Positions 5,467-7,235 of a DNA stretch of 7,235 nucleotides are shown piece by piece. The notes below the pieces were generated by a model. It saw only the letters and a program-made list of their open reading frames with translations. It had not been told where the DNA came from and ran no database searches. A program made the translations under genes and the position numbers. Every line of letters starts with the position of its first letter. Position 1 is the stretch's first letter. The stretch covers positions 1 through 7,235 of the forward strand of contig DAOVAN010000081.1 in the NCBI GenBank assembly GCA_030671005.1, given 5' to 3'. The stretch is from Caldifarciminota bacterium. GTDB lineage: Bacteria > Hydrothermota > Tepidihabitantia > SM23-42.

Positions 5467-6741
5467 ATGAAACCCAAAATACTACTCTTGGATGACGAGG
5501 CCAGTTTGATCAAATGGCTCAGCTACGCGCTGGAACAGAAGGGGTACACTGTTTTCGCAACGACCGACCCCAAGGATGCACTGGCCGAGATCAGGCATCA
5601 GAAATTCGATTTGATCATCAGTGATATAAAGATGCCGGAGATTGGCGGGTTTGAATTCTTGAGGAAGGTGAGGTGCATATACCCGACCGTTCCCTTCATA
5701 TTTATTACTGCGTATGGTACCATGGATTCTGCAATCAATGCCCTGCGTGACCGTGCCAGTGATTATATCTTAAAACCGTTCTCCATTGATGAATTGACGG
5801 TTCGTGTCAGATCCAACATTGACCGGCCAAAAAAGGGTACGGCGCGAATGATCGGGACTAGCAAGCGTATGCAAGCAGTACTTGACATGCTCGACAAGAT
5901 CGCCGCTACGGATACGACGGTGTTGCTGCTGGGTGAAACGGGAACAGGAAAAGAACTGGTCGCGCGTGAAATCCACAATCGCTCCAAACGCTCGAAGTTT
6001 GATTTCGTTACGATATCCTGTGCCGCATTACCCGAGACACTGCTCGAGAGTGAACTCTTTGGATACAAGAGAGGTGCGTTTACTGGCGCTACGGCAGATA
6101 AGGATGGTTTGTTTAAAACCGCTGATAAGGGTACCTTTTTCATGGACGAGATTGGAGACGCTCCTGCGGCAATACAAATGAAAATCCTAAGGTTGTTAGA
6201 GGAACGCGAAATCGTCCCTTTGGGTGCTACCCGGCCAATCAGGGTTGATGTTCGATTGATCGCGGCCACCAATAAAGACCTTGCCGAGGAGCTGAAACAA
6301 GGCAGGTTTCGAGAAGATCTTTACTACCGTTTGAACGTCATTCCATTTATCCTACCCCCCTTGAGACAGCGACGCGACGATATATTAGAGCTCGCAGAGC
6401 ATTTCTTGGAACAGATATGCAAGCGGGAAAATCTGGGGGAGAGGAAACTGCAAAAAGGCTCTCTGGAGATGCTCCAGAAATACGACTGGCCAGGCAATGT
6501 GCGTGAATTACGCCACGTAATAGAAAGAGCTGCTATCTTGAGCGATTCATATCACATTCGCCCAAATCATCTGGGACTCCCTAAAGTAAAGGGTAAAAGC
6601 CTGACCCAGCTCCAAAAGGAAGAGATCAGGCGTGTGGTCAAGGAGTGTAATGGCAACATAAGCAGGGCAGCTAAGATATTAGGCGTTGGGCGCGCTACTC
6701 TATACAGAAGACTCAAGCGTACAAGAAAACGCAACAAATGA
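5467..6741 (+). CDS. NtrC-family sigma-54-dependent response regulator, PilR-like
   Basis: A two-component activator that, when phosphorylated, assembles on DNA and uses ATP to open sigma-54 promoters. The 424 residues contain three complete domains. Receiver (1-120): acidic pocket D9/D10, phospho-acceptor D53 in ISDIKMP, T81 and K103. AAA+ (128-365): Walker A GETGTGKE (156-163), the sigma-54 contact loop GAFTGA (203-208), Walker B GTFFMDE (222-228), AATN (266-269), arginine-finger region FREDLYYRL (281-289) and WPGNVRE (341-347). Fis-type helix-turn-helix (about 383-418): GNISRAAKILGVGRATLYRRL. Everything needed for activity is present. No cognate histidine kinase is in the window. The next gene is a pilin with a textbook sigma-54 promoter, the reason for the PilR-like call; domain architecture alone cannot separate PilR from NtrC, ZraR or AtoC. 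ATG 5467 has only GGA upstream and lies just after a terminator. Confidence 0.93.
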   Translation: MKPKILLLDDEASLIKWLSYALEQKGYTVFATTDPKDALAEIRHQKFDLIISDIKMPEIGGFEFLRKVRCIYPTVPFIFITAYGTMDSAINALRDRASDYILKPFSIDELTVRVRSNIDRPKKGTARMIGTSKRMQAVLDMLDKIAATDTTVLLLGETGTGKELVAREIHNRSKRSKFDFVTISCAALPETLLESELFGYKRGAFTGATADKDGLFKTADKGTFFMDEIGDAPAAIQMKILRLLEEREIVPLGATRPIRVDVRLIAATNKDLAEELKQGRFREDLYYRLNVIPFILPPLRQRRDDILELAEHFLEQICKRENLGERKLQKGSLEMLQKYDWPGNVRELRHVIERAAILSDSYHIRPNHLGLPKVKGKSLTQLQKEEIRRVVKECNGNISRAAKILGVGRATLYRRLKRTRKRNK

Positions 6742-6746
6742 ACTCT

Positions 6747-6778
6747 AAGTGATAATGACAAAATCAAGCTTATCGCTT
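6747..6778 (+). terminator. AT-rich hairpin just after the response-regulator stop, possible weak terminator
   Basis: AAGTGATAA (6747-6755) pairs with TTATCGCTT (6770-6778), nine pairs including one G-U, around a 14-nt loop, starting 5 bp after the stop codon. TTTAAAT follows and not a long T-run, so it is a poor intrinsic terminator. It may instead protect the 3' end of the message or be an operator-like inverted repeat. Confidence 0.35.
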
Positions 6779-6806
6779 TAAATATCACAGACTTAAGTGT
6801 ATCAAA

Positions 6807-6833
6807 ATGAGACACCCTTTGAAATATGAGACA
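6807..6833 (+). promoter_or_regulatory. Candidate activator-binding repeats upstream of the sigma-54 promoter
   Basis: ATGAGACA occurs at 6807-6814 and again at 6826-6833, 19 bp apart. On the other strand each gives TGTCTCAT. They lie about 80-105 bp upstream of the predicted sigma-54 start, the normal distance for enhancer sites of NtrC-family activators. A further GACA is at 6757-6760. TGTC elements are the core I recall for PilR sites upstream of Pseudomonas pilA; the match is suggestive only. Confidence 0.45.
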
Positions 6834-6884
6834 GTTAGGCATCCAAAATATCATGAAATTACATCGCTTTTGTTTGAATACTGC

Positions 6885-6900
6885 TGGCACGGATATTGCA
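6885..6900 (+). promoter_or_regulatory. Sigma-54 (RpoN) promoter of the pilin gene
   Basis: TGGCACG (6885-6891), four bases, then TTGCA (6896-6900) match the -24/-12 consensus TGGCACG-N4-TTGCW exactly. The essential GG (6886-6887) and GC (6898-6899) are separated by the required 10 bp. The predicted transcript start is near 6911, giving a leader of about 204 nt before the pilin start codon. Confidence 0.88.
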
Positions 6901-6910
6901 ACTCAATATA

Positions 6911-7114
6911 GAAATTGTTCTTTCACAATTTATATGAATTCTCATTTAAGATGGGTGTGGCTTTCTTGTGTCGGGATGGGGCATGTGCCTCAATGTGCGC
7001 GCTGATTGTGTCCTAAAGCCTCGAGGGTAAACCGGGTTATATTTAATGACCGCTCACTGTGCGGGGACACACGCTGCTCTATAGTTGTGCCATTCTTTGC
7101 TAAGGAGGCAAAAA
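6911..7114 (+). promoter_or_regulatory. Long structured 5' leader of the pilin message
   Basis: Unusually long for a pilin. Its first bases form a hairpin: AAATTGT (6912-6918) with ACAATTT (6925-6931). Further in, GGCTTT (6959-6964) pairs with AAAGCC (7015-7020), TGTGTCC (7007-7013) pairs with GGACACA (7065-7071), and CCGC (7050-7053) pairs with GCGG (7061-7064), directly abutting the latter stem. The first two of these long-range stems interleave, so they form a pseudoknot or are alternatives. GCCTC at 6987-6991 and at 7018-7022 could each pair with GAGGC of the ribosome binding site. This layout suits a riboswitch or other RNA control, but no known class was recognised with confidence. Confidence 0.4.
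7102..7108 (+). promoter_or_regulatory. Strong ribosome binding site of the pilin gene
   Basis: AAGGAGG, a full Shine-Dalgarno core, six bases before ATG 7115. It is the strongest and best-spaced ribosome binding site in the window, in keeping with an abundant structural protein, and it fixes the pilin start. Confidence 0.85.
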
Positions 7115-7235
7115 ATGAAGCATAAAGGATTTACTTTGATCGAGCTCATGGTGGTTGTGGTGATCATTGGTATCTTGGCGGCTATTGCTATACCGAACTT
7201 CATCAGTATGCAACGCAGAGCAAAAGAAGCGTCAG
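7115..7235 (+). CDS. Type IV pilin / type II secretion-type pseudopilin, N-terminal 40 residues (runs off right edge)
   Basis: Subunit of a type IV pilus (or a related pseudopilus), made as a prepilin, cleaved and N-methylated by the prepilin peptidase in the inner membrane. The visible start MKHKG|FTLIELMVVVVIIGIL has the short basic leader (5 residues), the cleavage site after G5, F at mature +1 and the invariant E at mature +5. It continues as the hydrophobic assembly helix AAIAIPNFISMQRRAKEAS. The variable C-terminal domain is outside the window, so a major pilin (PilA) cannot be told from a minor pilin or a GspG-like pseudopilin. A sigma-54 promoter and an adjacent NtrC-type regulator favour a PilA-like major pilin. 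Confidence 0.92.
   Translation, partial: MKHKGFTLIELMVVVVIIGILAAIAIPNFISMQRRAKEAS

Noticed and set aside
7011..7034. Leader segment CTAAAGCCTCGAGGGTAAACC looks like the CAAAGCCTCCGGCCTAAACC stretch of c-di-GMP-I (GEMM) riboswitches
   Set aside because: The obligatory upstream GGCAAACC, GAAA-tetraloop hairpin and GGACGCAAAG portion is not present, so I do not call a GEMM riboswitch; an Infernal search would settle it.
7035..7047. GGTTATATTTAAT is identical to the -10 region of the glmU operon promoter (2262-2250, other strand), suggesting a second pilin promoter
   Set aside because: No -35-like sequence lies 15-18 bp upstream, and one shared 13-mer is about what chance gives in a window of this size on both strands.

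Overview
The window looks like ordinary chromosome from a Gram-negative (diderm) bacterium of roughly middling GC. The reasons are a lipoprotein followed by an apparent outer-membrane barrel protein, a type IV pilin behind a sigma-54 promoter, and classical TTGACA-type housekeeping promoters. The gene mix and the divergent ArgS signature suggest an uncultured candidate phylum (WOR-3/Stahlbacteria-like would fit), but this is a guess from general familiarity and not a placement.

Layout. Positions 1-2233 on the minus strand form one tight operon, transcribed leftwards from a clear promoter at 2281-2254: a short GlmU-type nucleotidyltransferase lacking the acetyltransferase half, a single-pass membrane protein with a LytR C-terminal domain, the ribosomal silencing factor RsfS, and arginyl-tRNA synthetase (running off the left edge). 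Divergent to it, a second promoter (2384-2411) drives a HAD-family phosphatase (2441-3058). The gap 3059-3410 holds a 71-bp nested palindrome of dispersed-repeat type, a near-identical pair of 15-bp direct repeats, and a third promoter whose predicted start coincides with the start codon of the next gene. That gene is a lipoprotein with two DNRLRE-like beta modules (3411-4469), followed 15 bp later by a probable outer-membrane beta-barrel protein (4485-5420) and an intrinsic terminator (5423-5452).

The right part is a coherent regulatory unit. An NtrC/PilR-type sigma-54 activator (5467-6741) is followed by a 373-bp non-coding region containing repeated GACA (TGTC) elements, a textbook -24/-12 sigma-54 promoter (6885-6900), a roughly 200-nt structured leader, a strong ribosome binding site and the start of a type IV pilin gene (7115 to the right edge). 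The simplest reading is that the activator switches on the pilin gene next to it, as PilR does for pilA.

No CRISPR array, tRNA, rRNA, transposase or prophage gene was seen. The items most worth a second look are the pilin leader (interleaved stems and candidate anti-Shine-Dalgarno segments), the nested three-way-junction palindrome, the apparently leaderless lipoprotein gene, the non-canonical HIGH motif of ArgS, and the half-length GlmU. I did not find a clear new multi-gene defence or metabolic system here.
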